Source: Nemertoderma westbladi
Lineage: Eukaryota > Xenacoelomorpha > Nemertodermatida > Nemertodermatidae
NCBI GenBank assembly: GCA_032718475.1
Contig: JAUCBJ010008039.1
Span: 1-38,893, forward strand
DNA: 38,893 nt
Direction: 5' to 3'
Notes under the pieces: model-generated
Told to the model about the DNA's origin: nothing
The model's database searches: none
What the model saw: the letters and a program-made list of their open reading frames with translations, nothing else
Shown: in pieces, positions 20,771 to 31,110 of the stretch
How the letters are laid out: every line of letters starts with the position of its first letter
Position numbering within the stretch: position 1 is the first letter of the stretch
Position numbers and translations under genes: made by a program

Positions 20771-20787
20771 GGGTTTAATAGGGTTAA

Positions 20788-21683
20788 GCTAATAAGTACC
20801 CTGCAGACAATGCAATTTTCATATTTTCTCACTTTTTTCATACTTTGCTGTTTCTATTCAAAATTCCCTATACGTAATTTACAGAGGAATTTACTCTGCA
20901 TTATTTAGACACAATACTTCAGTATGTTTTGATTCTGAATTATAATTAAACTGTATTGTTATTATCTGTATATGGACACGACACCGGCGGTAGTTACTAG
21001 TCAGAGAGTTCCTTAGACGCTTCTTAGAATGCGTAATTAATATGTGTAATATGAATAGAAATGGCCCCCAGTAACTGTACAGCATCCGGCATTGCAGTAT
21101 TTTATATATTTGCATGATAATGATGAGCACGACTCTCATTATTTCGATATTTTATTCAATTTCTTTAGAAATTCCTCATTATTTCCTTATGCCATGCAAC
21201 GCAACGGAAACGAATGATGATATCATTCGTCCCCCGGAATATACACATATTTTACTATAATGAATAGAAACCCCATCAGATCTTAAAGAAAATAATTTGA
21301 AGCTTAGGTTGGGGTAACACCACTCCTTCCTGTGGACATATAGATTAACTTGTTGCTGCGGTACAATTTCAAAATTTTGTTGGTTTCCCTTATAACTAGT
21401 GGTGGTGCACTAAGTTAGTCATTTTTTGAGGGCAATTGGCTACGCGCGAGGGAACTAACTGCGTAGGGATTAGTTTAAATTATGTCATTGATAATTTACA
21501 TGAATATTATTCATAGTAGTATGAATACTTCAAAGTAGATTTTTTTACGTAATTTAATTCAAATAATTCAATTAGGCCATTAGTCTGGAGACTTATTTCC
21601 AGATGCTTCAAAAAAATTATATGTCGGCGGGTATTTTTTATGAATCACTCTCTCAGAAGTCCCTAAGCCAACTTTAATTCTCC
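20788..21683. other. non-coding, no gene recognised
   Basis: No exon or repeat boundary could be defined. The expected upstream exon of the receptor gene was sought here and not found. Confidence 0.4.
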
Positions 21684-22014
21684 TTGGTGCAACCATACTT
21701 GCAATACGGCATTATTCTATGGGGAGGTGCATATTCTTCTATATTAAAACCAATTAGAATAAATGTTAACAAAATTATTCACTGCATTACAATAAAACCG
21801 CCACCAAGTATAATAATAATAATAATATTGATTATTTATATAGCGCTTTTCTACGCTCGGCATACCAAAACAGCTTTGTACATGTACAGTCAAGTATGCA
21901 CATATATATAAACCTCTGAATATTCTACCTCTACAGCAACTTTACAAGCACCAAGTAGGAATTTCTATGTTCGAACTATATAATAAACCTATTACCCCAT
22001 CCCCAACATTTAAA
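21684..22014 (+). pseudogene. LINE reverse-transcriptase C-terminal fragment, interrupted
   Basis: 21684-21790 encodes VQPYLQYGIILWGG, the hallmark block just after the RT thumb in CR1/L2/Jockey-type LINEs (L-V-x-P-Y-L-x-Y-G-x-x-x-W-G). A second piece in another frame at 21916-22010 (LNILPLQQLYKHQVGI...MFELYN) matches the region that normally follows it. The two are separated by an insertion of about 100 bp (21811-21910) containing a (TAA)n run and TTATTTATATAGCGC. There is a stop directly upstream, so this is a dead fragment. Confidence 0.6.
21811..21910 (-). mobile_element. SINE/RTE tail-like insertion
   Basis: On the minus strand the segment ends AGCGCTATATAAATAA followed by (ATT)n, a 3' terminus common to short interspersed elements in many marine animals. 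It splits the LINE fragment. Confidence 0.4.
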
Positions 22015-22125
22015 GCACTGTACCCAAATAGCGCTGCCCCATCTAGGGATCGAACAGGGCTTCCTATTTGGAAGCCCAGGAATGTCACCACTAGATCAAG
22101 CTGCTGCTTGGTCTTGTGGTGACCA
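22015..22125 (-). mobile_element. tRNA-like SINE head
   Basis: On the minus strand CTTGATCTAGTGG (22100-22088) resembles a tRNA A box, and CCTGTTCGATCCC (22059-22047) a B box (GGTTCGANTCC, one or two mismatches). Spacing is about 30 bp, and a stem GGCTTCC/GGAAGCC sits where an anticodon arm would be. No intact tRNA fold is present, so it is a SINE-type derivative. Confidence 0.5.
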
Positions 22126-22215
22126 CAATGTAAGAAATATATAAATCGTACAATTTTCAAATTCAACAGAACACAAATATAATTAAAATAATATTCGACA
22201 TATTTTCTTTTTCAG

Positions 22216-22362
22216 GATTCTCAATGTAATGTTGGAATTGGGATGCGCCAGCTAATAGACTTACTAAATAGTCAACCACCAATGACGATGTTATTGGGGG
22301 CCTCTTGTAGCATTGTTACTCAACCAACTGCACAAACATCTGCTAACTGGAATCTTATTCAG
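22216..22362 (+). CDS. GABA-B-receptor-like ligand-binding-domain exon (class C GPCR)
   Basis: A strong acceptor (TATTTTCTTTTTCAG) ends at 22215 and a donor CAG|GTACAT follows 22362, leaving 49 codons in phase 0-0. The peptide starts DSQC and ends ANWNLIQ. It matches the extracellular Venus-flytrap (ANF-receptor) domain of GABA-B receptors in the lobe-1 segment where these proteins have D-S-x-C, a helix ending in L-L, the GCSS loop that helps hold GABA, and W-N-L-(I/V). Here the loop reads GASCS. The final 52 bp and 19 bp of the intron are reproduced in tandem downstream. The next coding exon is at 30952; earlier exons are not in the window. The protein would be a plasma-membrane G-protein-coupled receptor for GABA or another small ligand. 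Confidence 0.85.
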
Positions 22363-23240
22363 GTACATATATTACCTGTAGCATTGTTACTGAACCAACT
22401 GCACAAACATCTGCTAACTGGAATCTTATTCAGGTACATATATTACCTGTAGCATTGTTACTCAACCAACTGCACAAACATCTGCTAACTGGAATCTTAT
22501 TCAGGTACATATTTTCCTTGTAGCATTGTTACTCAACCAACTGCACAAACATCTGCTAACTGGAATCTTATTCAGGTACATATATTACCTGTAGCATTGT
22601 TACTCAACCAACTGCACAAACATCTGCTAACTGGAATCTTATTCAGGTTCATATTTTCCTTGTAGCATTGTTACTCAACCAACTGCACAAACATCTGCTA
22701 ACTGGAATCTTATTCAGGTACATATTTTCCTTGTAGCATTGTTACTCAACCAACTGCACAAACATCTGCTAACTGGAATCTTATTCAGGTACATATTTTC
22801 CTTGTAGCATTGTTACTCAACCAACTGCACAAACATCTGCTAACTGGAATCTTATTCATGTACATATTTTCATTGTAGCATTGTTACTCAACCAACTGCA
22901 CAAACATCTGCTAACTGGAATCTTATTCATGTACATATTTTCCTTGTAGCATTGTTACTCAACCAACTGCACAAACATCTGCTAACTGGAATCTTATTCA
23001 GGTACATATTTTCCTTGTAGCATTGTTACTCAACCAACTGCACAAACATCTGCTAACTGGAATCTTATTCAGGTACATATTTTCCTTGTAGCATTGTTAC
23101 TCAACCAAGTGCACAAACATCTGCTAACTGGAATCTTATTCATGTACATATTTTCCTTGTAGCATTGTTACTCAACCAACTGCACAAACATCTGCTAACT
23201 GGAATCTTATTCAGGTACATATTACCTGTAGCATTGTACC
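22311..23240 (+). repeat. 71-bp tandem array: exon end plus 5' splice site, 13 full units
   Basis: Units start at 22311 and then every 71 bp to 23163, with a partial fourteenth. Each consists of the last 52 bp of the receptor exon plus 19 bp beginning with the donor GTACAT and ending TTTTCCTTGTAG or ATTACCTGTAG, which resembles an acceptor. The first unit is the genuine exon end. Units 8, 9 and 12 carry CAT instead of CAG before the GT; one has GTTCAT. Reading past the first donor meets an in-frame TAG at 22450-22452. Confidence 0.95.
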
Positions 23241-24339
23241 TATGTGTACGAATTTTAGTTTTTACTCTTGGTTATAATTATAATTGCTTTCTAGTATATA
23301 AACTTATTCACCATTTCAAATTAAAACGTCACATGAGTGAGAGTTCTCTCAAACAAACAGTATAAAGCTGCTGTACTTGGCAGGTTTCTACTACGGTACA
23401 ACATATAAGGTATAATATTATGGTGGAGTAGATACCTGTCAAAATACTTCCAAAGCATTACAAACAATAAAATGTTGGAAGTAGGTTAAAACAGTCAGAC
23501 ATCCTTGTAAACACAACCTATAGGCCTACTGTAGTTTAGTAGGTTCTTTTAGATCGCTGCAAAGTATCAACTCTATAAAGAATTTAAAATGGGCCGAAAT
23601 TAAAGCATTACAAACAACGAAATGGGAGAAGGATTTCATTTTCTAACAGTTATCGCTCCCTAACGGCAGACTGGGGAACTGCATACCGGTTAGCGTCCTC
23701 CCAAACACGCAGCCTATTATGGTCAGGTACATATCTGCAGAATGTGAGTTAGAACAGATTGTAACAGATGGTTCAACTGCTGTCATACAGTTTCCTACCT
23801 GCTGAAATAGTTTCGCCGAAGCCGGGACAGGCCCGGGTTTTAGAGAGTCCCGAATCGAAGTTCCCTGGCATGATCGGCTACTATGTCCATAGCCTCTGGG
23901 CTCGAAAAAAAGACATGAACCGAAAACGCCATAGGCGCAATGATAAAAACAGCAGCTGCTGTATATATGAAATTTAGAAGAGGGCCTAGTAATGCTATTC
24001 AATGTATTGGCCCAAACTGCAGAGAATTATATTACTTGCCAAGTTTTACAGTAAGCAAACAGAAACTATTACAGTAGTTTGCAATGTATTGCTCCGTCAA
24101 CTGATAGCTCTTTCCGGTGAATCCTATGGGAATATCCAAACAATAAACTAACAACTAATAATTGTGGCGGTGTATTTAATTTTAATTAATGCGACATTGA
24201 CCTCTTTATGCAATGCTTAGACAAACTATACTGTACAATATTACATTATATTATACAATACAATACATAGACGTACACCCAGAGGACTGGCCAGAAGTAT
24301 AGCCAGAATGATAGTATGAATGACCTCATTCAGGGACTC
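23241..24339. other. intronic non-coding sequence
   Basis: Part of the receptor intron. A 75-bp stretch 23648-23722 has good splice consensus on both sides (TTCTAACAG / GGTCAG|GTACATAT) and is open in one frame, but the peptide does not match the receptor. The minus strand 23643-24002 is open for 119 codons without a recognisable domain. Confidence 0.4.
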
Positions 24340-25933
24340 AAATAGATCAGTGCTGCAATTATAGAGGAATATCATCTATCATGTCAACTGTAGCGAAAGT
24401 GTACGATTTATTATTAGCAAAGAGACTGCTAAGATGGAGTAACCTAGATAAATGTCAGGCCGGGGGTTTACCTAACAGGGGATGCACGGAACATATTGTT
24501 GCGTTTACGATTGGTCGTTTACTGATAGACTGCTTTACACAAGAAACTAAGGTTGTATATAATATTCGTAGATTTCAAAAAAGCGTACGATCGGGTACCA
24601 CGGGATCTTTTGCTACAGACATTAAAATTACGTGGTTGTGGTAAAGTTATGTTATTAGCAATACAGGCAGTATATAATTGTACGAAACATATTTTGAAAT
24701 CTGCATTGTTCCTAACTAAGGTAGGTGTCCGCCAAGGGGCGCCCTCGAGTGTTATATTATTTTGTATCTATATTGATAAACTAGTACATATGGTGCGATC
24801 AGCTGTAAGGGAAGATGGGTTTTTAGGGGGAATACATATTCTGTTACTTATGGACAATACTATAATTTTTGCATCAAATAAGGTTAATGCGCTGAAGAAT
24901 TTAAATGCCTTAGTACTTTTTTTTACTACTTACGGGATTGGAAATCAATCAGAAAAAGACCAAATTCTTTACAATAAATGGCAACCTCTATGATAGAGGA
25001 CCTCTTGCTGTAAATAATTTGGTTGTCAATCATTGCGATAATTATGTATATTTGGGGGTGCCGTTTACGTCGGATGGTAAGGTAACAAGTACTCTCTCTA
25101 TGCATCAGTTGCGATGTGAAGAGACTGTAAATAAATTTAGTGTTTTTGCGGGAGTAAACACGAGCCTTCCATTTGTATTAAAGAAACGCGCATTTGATGC
25201 GGCGCTAATGTCGGGATTGTTATATGGGTCTGAAGCTTGGTTAACAAAAAATACTTTACAACTAGAAAAATTTTATTGCAAGATGGTAAAAAATTTACTC
25301 GGTGTGAGATGTCAAACACCAACAGATGTTTGTCTTGTAGAATTAGGTGTACCAAATCTTAAATATTTAATTAACAGCGCTAGAAAACGTTTTATGTCTA
25401 AGATGTTTAAAGAAATAGATTACGAGTTACCGTTTCATAAAGTCTTTGAATTGTGCAAATTAGCGAACACTCCTGGTTACAAAGCATTAATGATGCAGTA
25501 CTGCACTTGTGATGCAGTAGACCCTTTAATAGAAAGTAGAAACCGTATTTTAAGTAAACCACTTAGTGCTACTAAATTTTTAACATATCGCAGCGAAATT
25601 AATGTGCAATTAGTACCGCATCCTATTTATACAGCTATGAAACCTTTTGTGCCGGATTATTTGCGAATTTGGTTTACACGTTTACGGTTAATCTCTCATA
25701 ACTTAAAAATTGAGACCGGTAGGTGGTCGAGAATTAGTAGAGAAAACCGAGTTTGTGTATGTGATGACGTAACTGTTCAGACAGAAGCACATGTATTACT
25801 TAATTGCACTTTAACGGGAGAACTTCGAAACAACAGCAGCTTAAATTTTTACTCTTTGTCTACGCTAATGGGCACAGAAGAATACTATAAACTCTGTAAA
25901 TACATAACCGAGGTACTGGAAATATATAAGTAA
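24340..25933 (+). pseudogene. non-LTR retrotransposon reverse transcriptase, frameshifted
   Basis: RT motifs read in three successive frames. 24350-24565 gives NYRGISS-type motif 1 and the palm start (QAGGLPNRGCTEHI). About 24565-24950 gives motif A FVDFKKAYDRVPR, motif B GVRQGAPSS and motif C LLLMDNTIIFA, where the usual YADD is LMDN, so the second catalytic Asp is lost. About 24940-25933 gives the thumb and a long C-terminal domain ending with a C-x-C...H-V-L-L-x-C zinc-like motif near 25757-25806. The last 331 codons are undamaged. 5' truncated: no endonuclease is seen. The 3' UTR runs to an AATAAA-like signal (about 26137) and a (TA)n tail near 26142-26162. Confidence 0.85.
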
Positions 25934-26415
25934 GTACAGTAGATACAACAATTGAAGAATAGTATTAGTATATTTATATTGAATTGTGATTATCTTTTTT
26001 GGACGTTACTATGTCACTGTGTGCCGTATAAAGTTAAAATTTATGTTATTATTGAAAATTATTGTAACTTTTATTGTGATGTTGGTGAATTGTATATTTT
26101 GTGTATTTTGTATATTTTTGCGTTTAATTAGTACGTCAATAAACATATATATATATATATATAAGTACAAATAATAAATTATAATAATTGGCAATTTAGC
26201 AACTTGCCGGGGAGTAGTCGTAGTTTTGTGCTATTATAGTAGTAGAGATATTATTAGTCTCCCGCTCTATCAGGTACAGGTGGAACATATTGATATTTAC
26301 TACAGTATGTTATCAGAAATAATGTGATGAGAGACTTAAGTTGTGAAGGGCGTCGCAAAGGAAGGCAGGAAACCTAAGAGGTTGAGCTAGATTTGCGGCG
26401 GGCTAGATTTGCGCC
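25934..26415. other. LINE 3' UTR, (TA)n tail and flank of the satellite
   Basis: TCAATAAACATATATATATATATATAAG at about 26134-26165 probably marks the LINE 3' end. 26165-26415 is unassigned; GCTAGATTTGCG occurs twice just before the satellite begins. Confidence 0.5.
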
Positions 26416-29243
26416 CCATGGAGGACTCAACGTATTGCACATCGCCGTTGTGTGAATAACCTGATCCATGGAGGACTCAATGTGTTGCACATCGCATCGC
26501 CGCTGTGTGAATAACCTGACCCATGGAGGACTCAATGTGTTGCACATCGCATCGCCGCTGTGTGAATAACCTGACCCATGGAGGACTCAATGTGTTGCAC
26601 ATCGCCGCTGTGTGAATAACCTGACCCATGGAGGACTCAATGTGTTGCACATCGCCGCTGTGTGAATATCCTGACCCATGGAGGTCTCAATGTGTTACAC
26701 ATCGCCGCTGTGTGAATAACCTGACCCATGGAGGACTCAATGTGTTGCACATCGCCGCTGTGTGAATATCCTGACCCATGGAGGTCTCAATGTGTTGCAC
26801 ATCGCCGCTGTGTGAATAACCTGACCCATGGAGGACTCAATGTGTTGCACATCGCCGCTGTGTGAATAACCTGATCCATGGAGGACTCAATGTGTTGCAC
26901 ATCGCCGCTGTGTGAATAACCTGACCCATGGAGGACTCAATGTGTTGCACATCGCCGCTGTGTGAATAACCTGACCCATGGAGGACTCAATGTGTTGCAC
27001 ATCGCCGCTGTGTGAATAACCTGACCCATGGAGGTCTCAATGTGTTGCACATCGCCGCTGTGTGAATAACCTGACCCATGGAGGTCTCAATGTGTTGCAC
27101 ATCGCCGCTGTGTGAATAACCTGACCCATGGAGGACTCAATGTGTTGCACATCGCCGCTGTGTGAATAACCTGACCCATGGAGGACTCAACGTATTGCAC
27201 ATCGCCGCTGTGTGAATACCCTGACCCATGGAGGACTCAATGTGTTGCACATCGCCGCTGTGTGAATAACCTCACCCATGGAGGACTCAATGTATTGCAC
27301 ATCGCCGCTGTGTGAATAACCTGACCCATGGAGGACTCAATGTGTTGCACATCGCCGCTGTGTGAATAGCCTGACCCATGGAGGACTCAATGTATTGCAC
27401 ATCGCCGCTGTGTGAATAACCTGACCCATGGAGGACTCAATGTGTTGCAGATCGCCGCTGTGTGAATAACCTGACCCCTGGAGGACTCAACGTATTGCAC
27501 ATCGCCGTTGTGTGAATAAGCTGATCCATGGAGGACTCAATGTGTTGCACATCGCCGCTGTATGAATATCCTGACCCATGGAGGTCTCAATGTGTTGCAC
27601 ATCGCCACTGTGTGAATATCCTGACCCATGGAGGTCTCAATGTGTTGCACATCGCCGCTGTGTGAATAACCCGACCCATGGAGGACTCAATGTGTTGCAC
27701 ATCGCCGCTGTGTGAATAACCTGACCCATGGAGGACTCAATGTGTTGCACATCGCCGCTGTGTGAATAACCTGACCCATGGAGGACTCAATGTGTTGCAC
27801 ATCGCCGCTGTGTGAATAACCTGACCCATGGAGGACTCAATGTATTGCACATCACCGCTGTGTGAATAACCTGACCCATGGAGGACTCAATGTGTTGCAG
27901 ATCGCTGCTGTGTGAATAACCTGACCCATGGAGGACTCAATGTATTGCACATCGCCGCTGTGTGAATAACCTGACCCATGGAGGACTCAATGTGTTGCAC
28001 ATCGCCGCTGTGTGAATAACCTGACCCATGGAGGACTCAATGTATTGCACATCGCCGCTGTGTGAATAACCTGACCCATGGAGGACTCAATGTGTTGCAG
28101 ATCGCCGCTGTGTGAATAACCTGACCCATGGAGGACTCAACGTATTGCACATCACCGTTGTGTGAATAACCTGATCCATGGAGGACTCAATGTGTTGCAC
28201 ATCGCCGCTGTGTGAATGAATATCCTGACCCATGGAGGTCTCAATGTGTTGCACATCGCCGCTGTGTGAATAACCTGACCCATGGAGGTCTCAATGTGTT
28301 GCACATCGCCGCTGTGTGAATAACCTGACCCATGGAGGACTCAATGTGTTGCACATCGCCGCTGTGTGAATAACCTGACCCATGGAGGACTCAATGTGTT
28401 GCACATCGCCGCTGTGTAAATAACCTGACCCATGGAAGACTCAATGTGTTGCACATCGCCGCTGTGTGAATAACCTGACCCATGGAGGTCTCAATGTGTT
28501 GCACATCGCCGCTGTGTGAATAACCTGACCCATGGAGGACTCAATGTGTTGCACTTCGCCGCTGTGTAAATAACCTGACCCATGGAAGACTCAATGTGTT
28601 GCACATCGCCGCTGTGTGAATAACCTGACCATGGAGGACTCAATGTATTGCACATCGCCGCTGTGTGAATAATAAGACCCATGGCGGTCTCAATGTGTTG
28701 CACATCGCCGCTGTTTGAATAACCTGACCCATTGAGGACTCAATGCGTTGCACATCGCATCGCCGCTGTGTGAATAACCTGACCCATTGAGGGCTCAATG
28801 TGTTGCACATCGCATCGCCGCTGTGTGAATAACCTGACCCATGGAGGACTCAATGTGTTGCACATCGCTGCTGTGTGAATAAACTGACCCATGGAGGACT
28901 CAATGTGTTGCACATCGCCGCTGTGTGAATAACCTGACCCATGGAGGACTCAATGTGTTGCAGATCGCCGCTGTGTGAATATCCTGACCCATGGCGGTCT
29001 CAATGTGTTGCACATCGCCGCTGTTTGAATAACCTGACCCATTGAGGACTCAATGTGTTGCACATCGCATCGCCGCTGTGTGAATAACCTGACCCATGGA
29101 GGACTCAATGTGTTGCACATCGCCGCTGTGTGAATAACCTGACCCATGGAGTACTCAATGTGTTGCACATCGCCGCTGTGTGAATAACCTGACCCATGGA
29201 GGACTCAATGTGTTGCACATCGCCGCTGTGTGAATAACCTGAC
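26416..29243. repeat. 50-bp satellite array, about 56 units
   Basis: Consensus landmarks per unit: CCATGGAGGACTCAATG, TGTTGCACATCGCC, GCTGTGTGAATAACCTGA. The period is exactly 50 bp, with occasional 5-bp (CATCG doubled) or 4-bp (GAAT doubled) insertions. Variants include GAGGTCTC for GAGGACTC, CGTATT for TGTGTT and GCAGATC for GCACATC. Shared variants recur 650 bp apart (27191/27841, 27391/28041, 27451/28101, 27491/28141), showing a 13-unit higher-order repeat; another shared pair lies 310 bp apart (28681/28991). As 50 is not a multiple of three, open frames across it are accidental. Confidence 0.97.
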
Positions 29244-29265
29244 ACTCCACCCTTGAGGAGTGTCA
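29240..29265. other. hairpin at the right edge of the satellite
   Basis: TGACACTCC and GGAGTGTCA form a perfect 9-bp inverted repeat with an 8-bp loop. The left arm starts in the last satellite unit. Confidence 0.6.
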
Positions 29266-29339
29266 ATTTGGAGATCAGCAACGATTTGATGCATTATTAG
29301 TTTCACAAGAATGCAGTGTTGAAATGTTGAAGGTTTTGT

Positions 29340-29640
29340 TTATTTTGTTACTTTACTATGTCAGCCTCTTTATGAATTACTTTACGCCGAGGACCTGGTA
29401 ATGTATGGAAAATCCATTGATTCTATACAAAATGCTTTAAATGATTTATCAAACTATTGCTAAGAGAACTGTCTTACAGCTAACCTGAAGTAAATCAAAG
29501 GCAATGAAATTTGGCCGAGCAGGCATCTAAATCCGACGTCTTAGTTTACCGAGATCAGCCTAGAGTTCATAAACAGTTTCTGCTAACGTGATGTTGTTCT
29601 CACAACAAAGAACTGGGCACTATGCTCATCTCTACAACTG
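29340..29640 (+). pseudogene. decayed LINE RT fragment
   Basis: LLYAEDLVMYGKS (about 29377-29415) is RT motif C with YADD changed to YAED, followed by a helix and a K-x-M-K-F-G word typical of the thumb start. At least two in-frame stops and several frameshifts are present. Its wording differs from the LINEs at 24340 and 31828, so it is likely another family. Confidence 0.6.
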
Positions 29641-30879
29641 GAAACGTTGAATTGCTTTATGCATGCGGATTACATCCAAGGTAGAGATGGTGGCCGTTTC
29701 TTTGGACAACTCATATAAACTGTGGCGCGTCACTACGAATATAGTGTGCTCTCCAATGCCAATCTGCCACATCCATCGCACGTAATTAATGTCAATGGAT
29801 TTTACTATAAAATCTGCTGCGGCGTAAGTACGCTTCTACAACCAGACTGCTGGATACTATTGATAATCCCAGGCACAATTTATTTCGAATGGCCACACCA
29901 TAATCTGTGTGGCAACTCTAAGTGGTGGGGTGGCGACACACTACTATCACAGAACCACAATTCAGCAATGTGGTTAAAGAACCATATTGCAGCATTACCG
30001 GTACTTGTAAGTAGCATAGAAAGAATCGCTTTCGAAAATACAAATACAAATATCACGTATTGCTGACAAATTTCATTTCAAATGAGGTCATATCTATGGA
30101 AAAAAATAACCCATTGCTTTGGATAACAGATAACACATTTTTGGTAATGGCTGTCACCTCTGTGCACATTGCACACACTTGCTGGCTCATCATAGGTCAG
30201 GGAAGGATGAACTCAAGCAAAGCATATACCACCACCGCCCAGCCCATGGGGATAAATCTCAGTACTGAAGCTAAAAGTCATAGTTAAGATAAATAGGAAG
30301 ATGAATTCGCCGATATTACAATGCTTAATACAATTAATTGGTGGTCTGTATCCATCAATTCATATCCCCGCACACTAGCTGCCCTATTCTGTGTTCCAAG
30401 CCAATTAAGTTGAAGGAGTTGTATGTCGCGCTATGCTTTTACTCCACTATGACTGTTGTTATTATGTATATTGTCCAGTTACGCTTTCAATCTGCTCAAG
30501 TATTGACAAGTCCGCAGCTTCAACTTCAACTTTTCCAATGTGGTGTTTGTTACTATCATTAAGCATTCTTCTTTTCTGCTCTTTGATATTATTAAGCTCG
30601 ACTTATATTACCTATGCTATAGAACCTGGACTTACGCTGAATTCGAGCTAGACTTAATTCAATCAATGTCACAGGGTGTAAGTATAGTATAAAACACAAA
30701 ATAAGCGCATTAAAACACAAAATGAGCGCTATAAAACACAAAATAAGCGCTATTATGATAAGCGATATGGGGAAATTTAATGAATCTAAATTATACTCAA
30801 AATTATTTATTAAATAAAAATACATATATAAATATTCCAATGACAATTCAACGAAAAACTTAAAACCTGGTATTCTTCA
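29641..30879. other. intronic sequence with no recognised gene
   Basis: A 114-codon open frame (29722-30066) exists but shows no known motif and may be LINE residue. A 21-22-bp tandem triplet (TAAAACACAAAATAAGCGC) lies at 30688-30752. Confidence 0.4.
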
Positions 30880-30959
30880 CCTGGGCGTCTCATTGTGTCT
30901 GTCCTCTTCTAGGTATCACATGGGCGTCTCATTGTGTCTGTCCTCTTCTAGGTATCACC
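30880..30959 (+). repeat. 39-bp tandem duplication of a 3' splice site
   Basis: TGGGCGTCTCATTGTGTCTG (start 30882) and the following TCCTCTTCTAGGTATCAC recur 39 bp later (start 30921). Each copy contains the same polypyrimidine tract and AG, at 30911-30912 and 30950-30951. Thirty-nine is a multiple of three, but use of the upstream AG would include an in-frame TAG at 30949-30951. Confidence 0.9.
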
Positions 30960-31110
30960 TGTCTCCGGTTCACCAGCACTGATAAACCGAGCCCAATATC
31001 CTCTCCATATAGGAATCTATCCAACAGACTTGGAACTGAACCAACCCAGAATAAACATCATACGAAAGTTCAAATGGAAACGTGTCGCCACTCTCGTTCA
31101 ACTCGAAGAG
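30952..31110 (+). CDS. GABA-B-receptor-like ligand-binding-domain exon, following exon
   Basis: Starts after CTCTTCTAG (AG 30950-30951) and ends at GAAGAG before GTTAGA (31111), a somewhat weak donor. The 53 codons are in phase 0, directly compatible with the exon ending at 22362. The peptide begins V-S-x(3)-G-S-P-A-L-x-N-R and contains a basic K-W-K-(R/K)-V-A-T block near its end. This is the order seen in GABA-B receptors, where W-N-L is followed by V-S-x-x-S-(S/T)-S-P-A-L-S-(N/D)-R, then the F-F-R-T segment and W-x-(K/R)-(K/V)-(I/V)-A-T. The F-F-R-T box is changed here (I-G-I-Y-P-T), so this may be a divergent paralogue. The following exon was not found before the window ends. Confidence 0.82.

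Larger units (their letters stand above)
18653..20787. mobile_element. possible TTAA-bounded piggyBac-like element
   Basis: The left edge reads TTAA then CCCTA (18653-18661) and the right edge TAGGG then TTAA (20779-20787), matching the TTAA target and CCC...GGG ends typical of piggyBac transposons. The inverted match beyond CCCTA is poor, and no transposase frame is visible inside, so at best it is a decayed non-autonomous copy. Near the right end lie GGGTCATATTGACCCC (palindromic) and a C21 run. Confidence 0.3.

Noticed and set aside
23648-23722. Alternative receptor exon in the intron
   Set aside because: Splice consensus is good, but the peptide does not match the segment expected between WNLIQ and VS...SPAL, which is supplied directly by the 30952 exon.
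28491-29168. 70-72 codon ORFs on the minus strand
   Set aside because: They are shadows of the 50-bp satellite; the frame rotates each unit and no protein family is suggested.
26416-29243. CRISPR-like array
   Set aside because: Units are contiguous 50-bp tandem copies without variable spacers, in a eukaryotic context.
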